From NCBI RefSeq assembly GCF_009758205.1, contig NZ_WRXN01000005.1, positions 62,001 to 126,000 on the forward strand: 64,000 nt of DNA, given 5' to 3'. The number at the start of each line of letters is the position of its first letter. Within the stretch, counting starts at the first letter, position 1. Positions 9,607 to 17,579 of this stretch are shown one piece after another. The stretch is from Chitinophaga tropicalis (GTDB taxonomy: Bacteria > Bacteroidota > Bacteroidia > Chitinophagales > Chitinophagaceae). The notes below the pieces were generated by a model. It had not been told where the DNA came from. It was given only the letters and a program-made list of their open reading frames with translations, and searched no databases. The translations under genes and the position numbers were made by a program.

Positions 9607-12132
9607 ATGAATAAATTATCTGTTCTTATTCTTCCCTGTATGCTGTACAGTCTTTCCGGCCACTCACAGCAAAAGGCCGTGATCACTGTAAATACAGCAG
9701 AAACGGCAGCCGTTGTTCCCGCCACTTTGCATGGGATATTCTTTGAAGAGATCAGTCATGCGGGAGAAGGTGGTTTATACGCTGAAATGGTGCAGAACAG
9801 GGGTTTTGAAGAGAGCCGTATTCCGGCAGGTACAAAACTGGAAAACGGTTTTCTTGTGCCCACTCCTTCCAAACCACATTTTATGCTGCAGCCGCAACCC
9901 TCTGACTGGAAGCTGGAATGGCCTTATAACAGCCAATGGCCAGCATGGCATATGGAGACGTCCGGCAATGCCACTATGCAGTTACAGCTTACCCAACGTC
10001 GTCCATTAAACGAAGCAACGCCCAATTCCTTGCAGATAAGCATCAGCAAGGCAGAAGAAAAAGGCAGGGCGGCGATTGTGAATGAAGGCTTCTGGGGTAT
10101 GAACGCTATAGCCGGAGATGTTTATAATCTGTCTTTCTATCTTCGTACAGATAACAATTTCAAGGGTCCTCTTACTGTTTCCCTGCAAACAGCAGACAAT
10201 AAGATACTTGCTTCTCATACTTTTACCGGCACCCGTCATCCATTGTGGAAGAAATACAGCTGTCAGCTTGTACCTGCGCAATCTGATCCTAAAGCTAAGC
10301 TGGTATTATCTTTTGGCAGCGGCGGCACATGCTGGCTGGACTTTGTGTCCCTCTTTCCTGCAAAGACATTCAAAGGCCGCGTTAATGGCCTGAGAAATGA
10401 TATAGCTTCCCTGATAGACAGTCTTCGTCCATCTTTTATACGCTGGCCGGGAGGTTGTTTTGTAGAAGGTATTACTATAGAAAGTGCTCCCAACTGGAAA
10501 AATACGATAGGCCCGGTGGAAAAAAGACCCGGTACTTTCAGTCCCTGGGGATATTGGAGCAGTGATGGTTTAGGTTATCATGAATATCTGCAGTTCTGTG
10601 AAGATGTTCATGCAGATGCACTCTTTGTTTTCAATGCCGGTGTTTCATGTGAATACCGCAGCGGTACATTTGTACCGGATGACAGTATCGCTCCTTACAT
10701 TCAGAATGCGCTGGACGCTATAGAGTATGCTATTGGCCCGGTTACCTCTACCTGGGGCAGAGTTAGGGCGGAGAACGGTCATCCGGCGCCTTTCCCGCTG
10801 AAATATGTGGAGGTAGGGAACGAGCAGCATGGCCCCCGTTACGCTAAACGTTACAATGTCTTTTATGATGCCATCCATCAACGTTATCCTGATATCACCA
10901 TCATGGCCAGCATGGGTATTGGAGATGTGAACAAACATACGCTGGACAGTATGAAAAAAGTAGATATGGTGGATGAGCATGCCTATAAAGATGCGTTCTG
11001 GAGTGTGCGAAATTTCGATCACTTCGATAAATATAAGAGGGGGCGCTGGGATATGTATGTAGGAGAATATGCTACCAATGCAGGTGTGGGCGCCGGCAAT
11101 ATGAGGGCTGCCCTTAGCGATGCCATTTATATTCTCAGTATGGAAAAGAATGCTGACCTGGTGAAAATGTCTTCCTATGCTCCCCTGCTGGTCAACGAGA
11201 ATGATGTGGACTGGCCGGTAAACCTTATTCACTATGATGCCTCCAGGTCTTTTGCCCGCATTTCTTACTATGCAATAAAAATGCTGTCGGAAAATAAAGC
11301 GGCTGTCAACTACCCGACTTCTGTTAACATTCTGAAAGACAGTAATCCCGCTCCTGCTTTCAGCGGAGGTATAGGACTGGGTACATGGGATACACAGGCG
11401 GAATACAAGGATATTAAAGTAACCAGCAGTAATAAGGTGTTGTATGAGAACAGAACGGGCGACTGGACCTTTCCTCGTGGTAAATGGAACGTATCTGGCA
11501 GCAGCCTGGCGCAGACAGCAGAAGGCGCTCAGTTGCTGGCCATGTTAAAGGGCCATTCGTTCGATACTTATACGCTTACCCTGAAAGCGCGTAAAACAGG
11601 TGGAATTAACGCCTTTACCATTCCCTTTGCTGTCATTGACTCAAACACTTACAAAAGAGCGCATATAGGCTCCTGGTACAACAGTAATTGCGTTTTTGAG
11701 AGCGTGACCCAAGGGTATAATGTAGTGGATATTACTAACCAGAAGAGGATAAAGCCTGTGGAAACCGGCAGGTGGTATGATATACGGCTGGAAGTAGGAA
11801 AAGAGAAAGTGGATTGTTACCTGGATAATCAGCTGATCATGACGTATGAACCGCCGCAACAGTTCTTTGCCATTGCGGGGAAAGATGTGAACGGGGATGT
11901 TGTTATTAAAATAGTGAATGGTTATGATATACCAGTACCAGCTATCTTTCAGATAGACGGGGTGGCCGATGAAGCTGTGGTCACTACATTAAAGGCAGGT
12001 AGTACTGAGGCAGAAAATTCTTTTAATGCACCGGCGGCATATGTTCCCGGCATCAGTGTCATAGACTTCCGGAAAGAGTGGCAGGCGCCACCTTATTCTA
12101 TCAATGTGATCAGGCTGAAGAAGAAATTGTAG
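9607..12132 (+). CDS. Alpha-L-arabinofuranosidase, GH51, with inserted lectin-like domain
   Basis: An 841-residue secreted enzyme with a signal peptide ending GHSQ. Early motifs (LHGIFFEEISHAGEGGLYAEMVQNRGFE) are typical of GH51. A CBM4-like beta-sandwich lies at about residues 95-255. The acid/base is Glu406 in VGNEQHG and the nucleophile Glu487 in YVGEYA. Residues about 585-740 form an extra beta-sandwich resembling LamG or 3-keto-disaccharide hydrolase modules (GTWDTQAEYKDIKV, GRWYDIRLEVGKEKVDCYLDNQ). It appears inserted into the C-terminal beta domain, which resumes with VIKIVNGYD and closes with PYSINVIRLKKK. The enzyme removes alpha-L-arabinofuranose from arabinan, arabinoxylan or arabinogalactan. 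It is last in the GH27-GH51 unit. Confidence 0.92.
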   Translation: MNKLSVLILPCMLYSLSGHSQQKAVITVNTAETAAVVPATLHGIFFEEISHAGEGGLYAEMVQNRGFEESRIPAGTKLENGFLVPTPSKPHFMLQPQPSDWKLEWPYNSQWPAWHMETSGNATMQLQLTQRRPLNEATPNSLQISISKAEEKGRAAIVNEGFWGMNAIAGDVYNLSFYLRTDNNFKGPLTVSLQTADNKILASHTFTGTRHPLWKKYSCQLVPAQSDPKAKLVLSFGSGGTCWLDFVSLFPAKTFKGRVNGLRNDIASLIDSLRPSFIRWPGGCFVEGITIESAPNWKNTIGPVEKRPGTFSPWGYWSSDGLGYHEYLQFCEDVHADALFVFNAGVSCEYRSGTFVPDDSIAPYIQNALDAIEYAIGPVTSTWGRVRAENGHPAPFPLKYVEVGNEQHGPRYAKRYNVFYDAIHQRYPDITIMASMGIGDVNKHTLDSMKKVDMVDEHAYKDAFWSVRNFDHFDKYKRGRWDMYVGEYATNAGVGAGNMRAALSDAIYILSMEKNADLVKMSSYAPLLVNENDVDWPVNLIHYDASRSFARISYYAIKMLSENKAAVNYPTSVNILKDSNPAPAFSGGIGLGTWDTQAEYKDIKVTSSNKVLYENRTGDWTFPRGKWNVSGSSLAQTAEGAQLLAMLKGHSFDTYTLTLKARKTGGINAFTIPFAVIDSNTYKRAHIGSWYNSNCVFESVTQGYNVVDITNQKRIKPVETGRWYDIRLEVGKEKVDCYLDNQLIMTYEPPQQFFAIAGKDVNGDVVIKIVNGYDIPVPAIFQIDGVADEAVVTTLKAGSTEAENSFNAPAAYVPGISVIDFRKEWQAPPYSINVIRLKKKL

Positions 12133-12140
12133 ATAAAAAC

Positions 12141-12187
12141 TGCACAAAAAAACGCTTTTGCCGGAGGTAAAAGCGTTTTTTTGTGCA
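12141..12187 (+). terminator. Rho-independent terminator after the GH51 gene
   Basis: An inverted repeat TGCACAAAAAAACGCTTTT with its complement, separated by a 9-base loop, begins 8 bp after the GH51 stop codon. The stem includes the A-run and T-run, so it could also act on minus-strand transcripts leaving dusB. Confidence 0.8.
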
Positions 12188-12215
12188 GGAGGTGTATACC
12201 GGCCTCCGGCCGGCA

Positions 12216-13253
12216 CTATAAAGAGCAATTTTCGTGATAATTGATCAGCTCAATGGGCTGTTGTTCAAACTGGAATCCGTCATAGGCAAGCTGTACTTCA
12301 TCCAGCGCGGCAATTATTTCCTGCGGATCTGTGGGAGTGGCCAGCTTGCTGCGGAAAGCCTTGAAATCAGGCAGTCCTTTGAGGTATGTGAAGTAGTGCT
12401 TTCTCATGGCGTAGGCACCGGCTACCGGTCCGCGCCATTCCAGCGATTTTTCAAGCTGCCGTTTACATACCGCAATACGCTCTGCCAGAGTGGGGGCGGG
12501 CAGTAATTCTCCAGTCTGCATATAGTGTTTTACTTCCCGGAAAAGCCAGGGATAGCCTATTGCAGCCCGTCCTATCATGATGCCATCTACTCCGTAGCGG
12601 TTCTTATACTCCAGTGCTTTCTGCGGGCTGTCAATATCTCCGTTACCGAAGATGGGAATATGTATTCCGGGGTTATTCTTTACTTTGGCGATCAGCTCCC
12701 AGTTGGCTGTGCCTTTATACATCTGGCAGCGGGTACGGCCGTGGATGGCCAGGGCTTTGATTCCCACGTCCTGCAGGCGTTCTGCTACTTCTTCTATATT
12801 TTTGGTGTCTTCGTCCCATCCCAGCCTGGTTTTTACGGTAACCGGCAGGTTGGTGGCCTTTACGCAGGCGGCGGTGAGCCTTACCATCAGGTCTACATTC
12901 TTCAATACCCCTGATCCGGCCCCCCTGCTGACGATTCCTTTAATGGGGCAGCCAAAGTTGATATCCAGCAGGTCAGGTCTGGTCATATCTACTATCCTGG
13001 CAGCCATGGAGAGTTTTCCTTCGTCGCCGCCAAAGATCTGTACTCCTACCGGTCTTTCTTCGCCATAGATCTCCAGGCGTCTCCGGCATTTGTCTGTATC
13101 GCCTACCAGACCTTCACTGGAGATAAACTCTGTATACATGAGGTCGGCCCCGTTCTCTTTGCATACCACACGGAAAGGCGGATCGCTCACGTCTTCCATG
13201 GGCGCCAGTAATAAAGGAAAATCAGGCAGTATGATATTATCGATCTTGACCAT
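12216..13253 (-). CDS. dusB: tRNA-dihydrouridine synthase DusB
   Basis: A 345-residue FMN-dependent oxidoreductase that reduces uridine to dihydrouridine in tRNA in the cytoplasm. Residues 8-25 (ILPDFPLLLAPMEDVSDPPFR) begin the TIM barrel. DINFGCPIKGIVSRGAGSG at 97-115 holds the conserved Cys102, LPVTVKTRLGW is the following strand, and IHGRTRCQMYKGTANW and GNGDIDSPQKA bind flavin phosphate. IMIGRAAIGYPWLF closes the barrel, and a helical C-terminal domain begins near residue 255. Length and motif order match DusB of Bacteroidota. A -7 box lies at 13270-13277, giving a short untranslated leader. Confidence 0.93.
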   Translation of the reverse strand: MVKIDNIILPDFPLLLAPMEDVSDPPFRVVCKENGADLMYTEFISSEGLVGDTDKCRRRLEIYGEERPVGVQIFGGDEGKLSMAARIVDMTRPDLLDINFGCPIKGIVSRGAGSGVLKNVDLMVRLTAACVKATNLPVTVKTRLGWDEDTKNIEEVAERLQDVGIKALAIHGRTRCQMYKGTANWELIAKVKNNPGIHIPIFGNGDIDSPQKALEYKNRYGVDGIMIGRAAIGYPWLFREVKHYMQTGELLPAPTLAERIAVCKRQLEKSLEWRGPVAGAYAMRKHYFTYLKGLPDFKAFRSKLATPTDPQEIIAALDEVQLAYDGFQFEQQPIELINYHENCSL

Positions 13254-13269
13254 ATTGTTCCGGAAGCCG

Positions 13270-13277
13270 CAAAATTA
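13270..13277 (-). promoter_or_regulatory. Putative Bacteroidota -7 box for dusB
   Basis: The minus strand reads TAATTTTG, an exact TAnnTTTG match, ending 17 bp upstream of the dusB start codon. No clear -33 TTG was found at the usual spacing, so this is a motif-only call. Confidence 0.45.
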
Positions 13278-13316
13278 CTGCAAAAAGGGCATTTTCTGCT
13301 GTTCTTAACCGTGGAA

Positions 13317-13348
13317 AGCAAAAGGGCGTACCAAAACTGGTACGCCCT
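13317..13348 (-). terminator. Terminator after the SUFU-domain gene
   Basis: The inverted repeat AGGGCGTACC / GGTACGCCCT with a six-base loop is followed on the minus strand by TTTTGCTTT. It lies 25 bp past the SUFU gene stop and upstream of the dusB promoter. Confidence 0.7.
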
Positions 13349-13372
13349 CTGAATAATTTTTCCGAACATTCA

Positions 13373-14482
13373 TTATATAATTTCCTGCCTTCTTTTTACA
13401 ATATGTGTAATATCTTCTTCGATCATTTTCTCCAGCAACTCATATCCTCCATTCGCTTTGCGGTGTGCAAACTCTCTTTCTGCCAGTGTTACCGGGCTGG
13501 CCCAGAAAAGGTTCACTTTGTCTCCGTACATCTCGGGTAATTCAATGCTTTCTCCTGTATACAGGGCGGAAGACAGTACCAGGCTTTCAAAAGGCGCGGG
13601 CAGTTTGGCGGAGCCGATGGTATGTCCTTCTCCCAGCCAGCTGATATGCCTCCAGGGGATGTCGGCAATGACAGAAAGTCCTTCTGCCATTTTCTTGATC
13701 TCATCTTCTGTATAATCCAGTTTGCTGACGGCCAGTGCCAGTTCCATTCTACGATAAGCAGGGGCATTGTTGCTATACAGGTGGGATACCCAGGGCATGG
13801 GGCGGATGCTCACTCCCATTGTCAGGAAGTAAATGATATTATCTTTTTCGAATTTACCCAATGCCATAGGGGGCCATTGGTTATTATCGATGGCAAAATA
13901 TTGCAGCATCTTGCCGAAGTACCGCTCGTATGTATTGATGAAATTCTGCTGAATGGGCGTCCACTGGGGCTCTGTAGTATCTTCCCACATGCGTCTGAAG
14001 CTAACTGCTTCTGCCACACGCTCATACTGTTCATTTCTGCCTCTTTCTCCCAGGGGGAATACCAGTCCGTTAGCGTCGGCTTCAGTACAATCTGCTGCAT
14101 AGGCCACCGGTTCGTCTTCGTAGAGGCTCCAGCCTGGTATTACGCCAAGAACGTCCCCGTCATACAGCACAGCAGCTCCGTCTTCTTCCGGGAACCATAC
14201 TATAGACAGGCGTTCTGCCTGCAGAGGTTCTTTTCCGCCGGGATGGTTGCAGAGGGAGGCCTGCAGCATGGGAGCCATACCATTCACCATTGCTTCGCTG
14301 TCTCGCTTAAGGGGGCCTGGTTTAAGATTACGCAGCCAGCAGGCCCGCATTTTATACTTCCTGCTTTGTAATTCTGCAGGATAAAGATAAAAGTAGGCAG
14401 TCCGCTCATCCTGCTCTACTACCGCATACAATGTATGACGGCTGTTTGGCTCTTCCGCCAGTACGATAGGTCCGTCGTTCAT
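13373..14482 (-). CDS. Suppressor-of-fused (SUFU) domain protein
   Basis: A 369-residue cytoplasmic protein. The start at 14482 (MNDGPIVLAEEP) was chosen because the upstream extension is AT-rich and hydrophobic without being a convincing signal peptide. The C-terminal about 190 residues match the bacterial SUFU fold: FLTMGVSIRPMPW, RRMELALAVSK, IPWRHISWLGEGHTIG and a late VNLFWASPVTLAEREFA segment. The N-terminal half (residues 1-170) is an unrecognised alpha/beta domain, so the protein is longer than a lone SUFU domain. Bacterial SUFU proteins often act as immunity proteins to polymorphic toxins, but no toxin gene lies beside this one. Function is unassigned. Confidence 0.72.
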   Translation of the reverse strand: MNDGPIVLAEEPNSRHTLYAVVEQDERTAYFYLYPAELQSRKYKMRACWLRNLKPGPLKRDSEAMVNGMAPMLQASLCNHPGGKEPLQAERLSIVWFPEEDGAAVLYDGDVLGVIPGWSLYEDEPVAYAADCTEADANGLVFPLGERGRNEQYERVAEAVSFRRMWEDTTEPQWTPIQQNFINTYERYFGKMLQYFAIDNNQWPPMALGKFEKDNIIYFLTMGVSIRPMPWVSHLYSNNAPAYRRMELALAVSKLDYTEDEIKKMAEGLSVIADIPWRHISWLGEGHTIGSAKLPAPFESLVLSSALYTGESIELPEMYGDKVNLFWASPVTLAEREFAHRKANGGYELLEKMIEEDITHIVKRRQEII

Positions 14483-14566
14483 AATGTATGCAAGATAATT
14501 ACTTATTATTAATAAGTATTTGAATGTTTGCACCACTTTAACTGCTGCACTACCAAATATTTGATG

Positions 14567-14574
14567 TACCTTTG
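14567..14574 (+). promoter_or_regulatory. Putative -7 box for the RhlE-type helicase gene
   Basis: The plus strand reads TACCTTTG, an exact TAnnTTTG match. If used, it gives a leader of about 130 bases before the helicase start. Long leaders are common for cold-induced RNA helicases, but no leader structure was worked out. Confidence 0.4.
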
Positions 14575-14710
14575 CGTCACTTTTATTCTCTTGCTCTCCT
14601 ACTTTTGTAGTTACCCTTCAAAAAATTGTGCAGGCTTGCGAGTAAGGCAGGTAAAGTATCATCTCCTGATTGATAGCCTTACCAACATTTTTCATTAAAA
14701 ATTTAAGACT

Positions 14711-16042
14711 TTGTCATTTGAACAACTCAGGCTCATTGAGCCGGTGCTGAAAGCGCTTGAAAATGAAGGCTACACTGCACCTACACCCATCCAGCAACAG
14801 GCAATACCATATGTGCTTGAAAAAAGGGACCTCCTTGGATGTGCCCAGACAGGTACAGGAAAAACAGCCGCCTTTGCCATTCCGTTACTACAACTGATGC
14901 ACCAGGACCAATCTGCAGTACGTAAAGGTCCCCGTAATATCAGGGCCCTTATCTTAACGCCTACACGCGAACTCGCTATACAGATACAGGAAAGCTTCGT
15001 AGCTTACGGGAAATTCCTTGACCTGAAAAGCCTGGTGATATTCGGCGGCGTTTCACAACATCCGCAAACAGAAGCCCTGAAAAAAGGGGTTGACATATTG
15101 ATAGCCACTCCTGGCAGGCTGCTGGACCTTATCAGCCAGAACTACATCACGCTCAGGGATATTAAATACTTTGTGCTGGATGAAGCAGACAGGATGCTGG
15201 ATATGGGTTTTGTACACGATGTAAAACGTGTGATCATCAAACTGCCTGAACAGAGGCAAACACTTTTCTTCTCAGCGACCATGCCTCCGGAAATCCAGAC
15301 ACTGGCAAATGCCATTCTGAAAAACCCGGCCAAAGTAGAGGTAACGCCTGTTTCTTCTACAGCAGAGACCATCACCCAATCTGTTTACTTTGTGAATAAA
15401 CAGGATAAACGCAGCCTGCTGCTACATATCCTTAAAGATCAGTCTATCCGTACAGTACTGGTATTTACCCGTACCAAGCACGGAGCAGATAAAGTGGTGA
15501 AAGATCTTAACAAAGCAGAGATCACCGCGGAAGCTATTCACGGCAACAAATCGCAGAATGCCCGCCAGCGTGCATTGAATAATTTCAAATCACAACAGAC
15601 ACGGGTACTTGTAGCTACAGACATCGCGGCGAGAGGTATAGATATTGATGACCTTACACACGTGATCAACTATGAACTGCCGAATGTTCCGGAAACATAT
15701 GTACACCGTATAGGCCGTACCGGCCGTGCAGGAGCAAATGGTATTGCTATTTCCTTCTGCGAAGGTGAAGAAAAGGCTTACCTGAAAGATATCCTTAAAC
15801 TGATTGCAAGAGATATTCCTGTTGTAACGGCACAGCCCTTCCACAACGGAGACAGCCTCTCTGCTCCTGTTATAGCGCCGCCTTCACAGAAGAAGCCGCA
15901 GCATCCGAGGAATAAGAAAGGAGGTTTCTCACATAACCGTCAGGGACATGTTACTCCCCGTCATCAGAAAGACAGTGGGAAAGGTCAGCCAGCTCATGGC
16001 CATGGGCAGCAGAGACAAAAACAGAAACAAACATCGAATTAA
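14711..16042 (+). CDS. rhlE: DEAD-box ATP-dependent RNA helicase, RhlE type
   Basis: A 443-residue cytoplasmic helicase that unwinds RNA duplexes with ATP. The start is a TTG at 14711, chosen because the next residues [20 protein letters not shown] are the normal N-terminus of this group; the region just upstream is AT-rich with no Shine-Dalgarno. Motifs in order: Q-motif ([10 protein letters not shown], 25-34), Walker A (AQTGTGKT, 45-52), PTREL, GG, TPGR, DEAD (157-160), SAT (188-190), VFTRTK, ARGID and HRIGRTGR (332-339). Residues from about 376 form a basic, His/Gln/Lys-rich disordered tail ([12 protein letters not shown]), typical of RhlE and likely RNA-binding. It probably acts in ribosome assembly or cold adaptation. 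Confidence 0.93.
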   Translation: MSFEQLRLIEPVLKALENEGYTAPTPIQQQAIPYVLEKRDLLGCAQTGTGKTAAFAIPLLQLMHQDQSAVRKGPRNIRALILTPTRELAIQIQESFVAYGKFLDLKSLVIFGGVSQHPQTEALKKGVDILIATPGRLLDLISQNYITLRDIKYFVLDEADRMLDMGFVHDVKRVIIKLPEQRQTLFFSATMPPEIQTLANAILKNPAKVEVTPVSSTAETITQSVYFVNKQDKRSLLLHILKDQSIRTVLVFTRTKHGADKVVKDLNKAEITAEAIHGNKSQNARQRALNNFKSQQTRVLVATDIAARGIDIDDLTHVINYELPNVPETYVHRIGRTGRAGANGIAISFCEGEEKAYLKDILKLIARDIPVVTAQPFHNGDSLSAPVIAPPSQKKPQHPRNKKGGFSHNRQGHVTPRHQKDSGKGQPAHGHGQQRQKQKQTSN

Positions 16043-16047
16043 AATAG

Positions 16048-16084
16048 AAAAAGGAGGTTGTCTGAGATAACCTCCTTTTTTTTA
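16048..16084 (+). terminator. Terminator after the RhlE gene
   Basis: The stem AAAGGAGGTT / AACCTCCTTT with a short loop, followed by a T-run, lies 6 bp past the helicase stop. The T-run covers the stop codon of the convergent RNA ligase gene, so the two 3' ends touch. Confidence 0.75.
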
Positions 16085-16639
16085 CCATTTAAAACCGAAG
16101 TCGCGGCGTTTTATTTTGCACATCCTTCCATCAGGATGATGAAATACAACTCCTTCCCCTTTAAAAGTTTCCAGGAAAGATCTTATTCCTTCAAAAGTTC
16201 TTGGGAAATCATTGTACGCGCTATTACCATGTGCAATAAGCGTATGCTCACTTACGCCATCTTTGTTGCTATTTACCTTAGGGCCGATCAGCTCGTAAGT
16301 GCCGTCTGGCAGTATACCTCCGGCAGATGCATGTTTCATGCCTTCTACAAAGTATTTATCTTCCGGCTTTCCGGTTACTTCCAGCCAGCCAGGCCAGTGC
16401 CCGGTGATCGGGTCAGGTTCCTGTGCAGGAATAAAACCATCAGGAGGTGTTTTTCCTTTCTTTGCATCGTACCTTTTAAACATCGCACCTTCTTTAATCA
16501 TACAACATGTGCCATCCCATTTGTGGGTTGCAATGCCTTCTCCGGCCAGCACCCATTCACAACCGGGATTCACTTCGTTCATTACCGGGTTGTTAGGTAA
16601 ACCGTTGTCACGCTTAAACAGCGTTGGAATCTTTTTCAT
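16082..16639 (-). CDS. RNA ligase 1 (RLIG1/DUF5565) family nucleotidyltransferase
   Basis: A 185-residue cytoplasmic protein with the ordered motifs of the covalent nucleotidyltransferase fold. Motif I is HKWDGTCC, with the likely AMP-accepting Lys40. Next come FKRYDAKKG (54-62), YELIGPKVN (115-123), motif IV EGVVFHH (162-168) and motif V CKIKRRDFG (174-182). The KxDGTCC start and overall pattern match the family of human RLIG1, an ATP-dependent 5'-to-3' RNA ligase. No extra C-terminal domain is present, so this is a minimal ligase core. By homology it seals RNA breaks with 5'-phosphate and 3'-hydroxyl ends. No RNA-damaging partner or end-healing kinase is adjacent. A terminated short transcript unit lies just upstream at 16663-16799. 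Confidence 0.8.
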   Translation of the reverse strand: MKKIPTLFKRDNGLPNNPVMNEVNPGCEWVLAGEGIATHKWDGTCCMIKEGAMFKRYDAKKGKTPPDGFIPAQEPDPITGHWPGWLEVTGKPEDKYFVEGMKHASAGGILPDGTYELIGPKVNSNKDGVSEHTLIAHGNSAYNDFPRTFEGIRSFLETFKGEGVVFHHPDGRMCKIKRRDFGFKW

Positions 16640-16662
16640 TACAAACTATTTTTCAATGGCAT

Positions 16663-16693
16663 AAAAAAAGCCCGCCAGGTATACCAGGCGGGC
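16663..16693 (-). terminator. Strong terminator upstream of the RNA ligase gene
   Basis: On the minus strand GCCCGCC, a ten-base loop and GGCGGGC are followed by seven T residues. It either ends the DUF481 gene transcript or a short transcript starting near 16786, and sits 24 bp before the RNA ligase start codon, where it could act as an attenuator. Confidence 0.8.
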
Positions 16694-16714
16694 GTAAATG
16701 CGTTTTAAGCAATA

Positions 16715-16786
16715 TCATACCATAGCCTGATCACACTCCTGCAGAGAGTAATAATACTGGCTTTGATATTGAGTTGCTATTTTCAT
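16715..16786 (-). CDS. Possible 23-codon leader peptide, tyrosine-rich
   Basis: A short reading frame from ATG at 16786 to TGA at 16715 encodes 23 residues; residues 6-13 read QYQSQYYY, four tyrosines in eight positions. It lies between a consensus -7 box and a strong terminator and is followed by the RNA ligase gene on the same strand, an arrangement like attenuator leaders. The predicted transcription start falls at or near the ATG, so translation would be leaderless or the RNA may be non-coding. No antiterminator was identified. It may be a chance frame. Confidence 0.3.
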   Translation of the reverse strand: MKIATQYQSQYYYSLQECDQAMV

Positions 16787-16791
16787 GAATG

Positions 16792-16799
16792 CAAATGTA
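16792..16799 (-). promoter_or_regulatory. Putative -7 box for a short transcript before the RNA ligase
   Basis: The minus strand reads TACATTTG, an exact TAnnTTTG match, in an AT-rich spacer between the DUF481 stop and the short frame at 16715-16786. It would give a transcript of about 120 bases ending at the 16663-16693 terminator. Confidence 0.45.
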
Positions 16800-16837
16800 T
16801 AAACATTTTTAATATTATAAAATTTATTCCACATACT

Positions 16838-17569
16838 TCACCAATATTTCTCAACCGTCAGTCCATATGTCATCAACAGGTTCTCCCTTCCTGTGCGGTT
16901 TAGCTTATTATATGTTAATGTAGCGGTAATACTTAACCACTTCCTCAGTGCTATAGCAAGATTTGAAGTAGAACGAATATTAAAATCACTTCCGTGGGAT
17001 AAAGAGTTTTGCAGGAAATGAGTTCCGTCAATAGTTACAATATCATGGATTACGAACTTATATGCCACTCTGAATGAATTTCTGAAAGTATGATAGACAT
17101 CTCTTATAGTATCTTCCAGGAACAGATCACTGTTTTCAAACAGGATACCATCACTTAATGACAGATATGCCTTCTTCCGGTCAAGAATATTATAGGCAAT
17201 ACCCGCACCTCCCTGGAAGCGGTCGTTGATCTTCAGGGAAGTACTTTTGTCATAACTGGCCAGTCCCCAGTAATAGATCTGTCTCACAGCCCTGAAGAGG
17301 TTGAAATCCATTGCGGTAGAGAGGTCGTTATTTGTAAGCACTCCATCCTGCTCTCCATATACCCATCCGCCGCTTGCATTCAGCGCTATCTTCTTTTTGC
17401 TGACTCCCAGTTTGAAATTATTACTCAACAGGTAAGATCTTCCATCCTGGGTTCTGTTAACAGAACCAGTGGAGGCATATTTTCCGTAATAATGAACGGA
17501 ATCACTGAATTGTGCCATTGCAGCGCTACATAATAAAATACCAATCAATAAAAGCAAAACACGTTTCAT
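16838..17569 (-). CDS. DUF481-type outer membrane beta-barrel protein
   Basis: A 243-residue exported protein with a signal peptide ending AMAQ. The mature part is a run of alternating amphipathic strands (FKLGVSKKKIALNASGGWVYGE, SFRVAYKFVIHDIVTIDG, LAIALRKWLSITATLTYNKLN) ending in a C-terminal aromatic residue (VEKYW), consistent with a small outer-membrane barrel of the DUF481 type. No enzymatic motif is seen. It starts 10 bp after the stop of the phosphatidate phosphatase gene and is probably co-transcribed with it, which would place it in an envelope-lipid context. Confidence 0.75.
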   Translation of the reverse strand: MKRVLLLLIGILLCSAAMAQFSDSVHYYGKYASTGSVNRTQDGRSYLLSNNFKLGVSKKKIALNASGGWVYGEQDGVLTNNDLSTAMDFNLFRAVRQIYYWGLASYDKSTSLKINDRFQGGAGIAYNILDRKKAYLSLSDGILFENSDLFLEDTIRDVYHTFRNSFRVAYKFVIHDIVTIDGTHFLQNSLSHGSDFNIRSTSNLAIALRKWLSITATLTYNKLNRTGRENLLMTYGLTVEKYW

Positions 17570-17579
17570 AATGTATACA

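Noticed and set aside
10645..11232. A 195-codon open frame on the minus strand
   Set aside because: It is antisense to the GH51 catalytic domain and His/Ile-rich without a fold.
13622..14371. A 249-codon open frame on the plus strand
   Set aside because: It lies wholly opposite the SUFU-domain gene, has no domain character and arises from codon bias of the real gene.
13373..14482. Calling the SUFU-domain protein an immunity protein of a local toxin system
   Set aside because: No toxin, secretion or Rhs-like gene lies on either side; neighbours are dusB and an RNA helicase.
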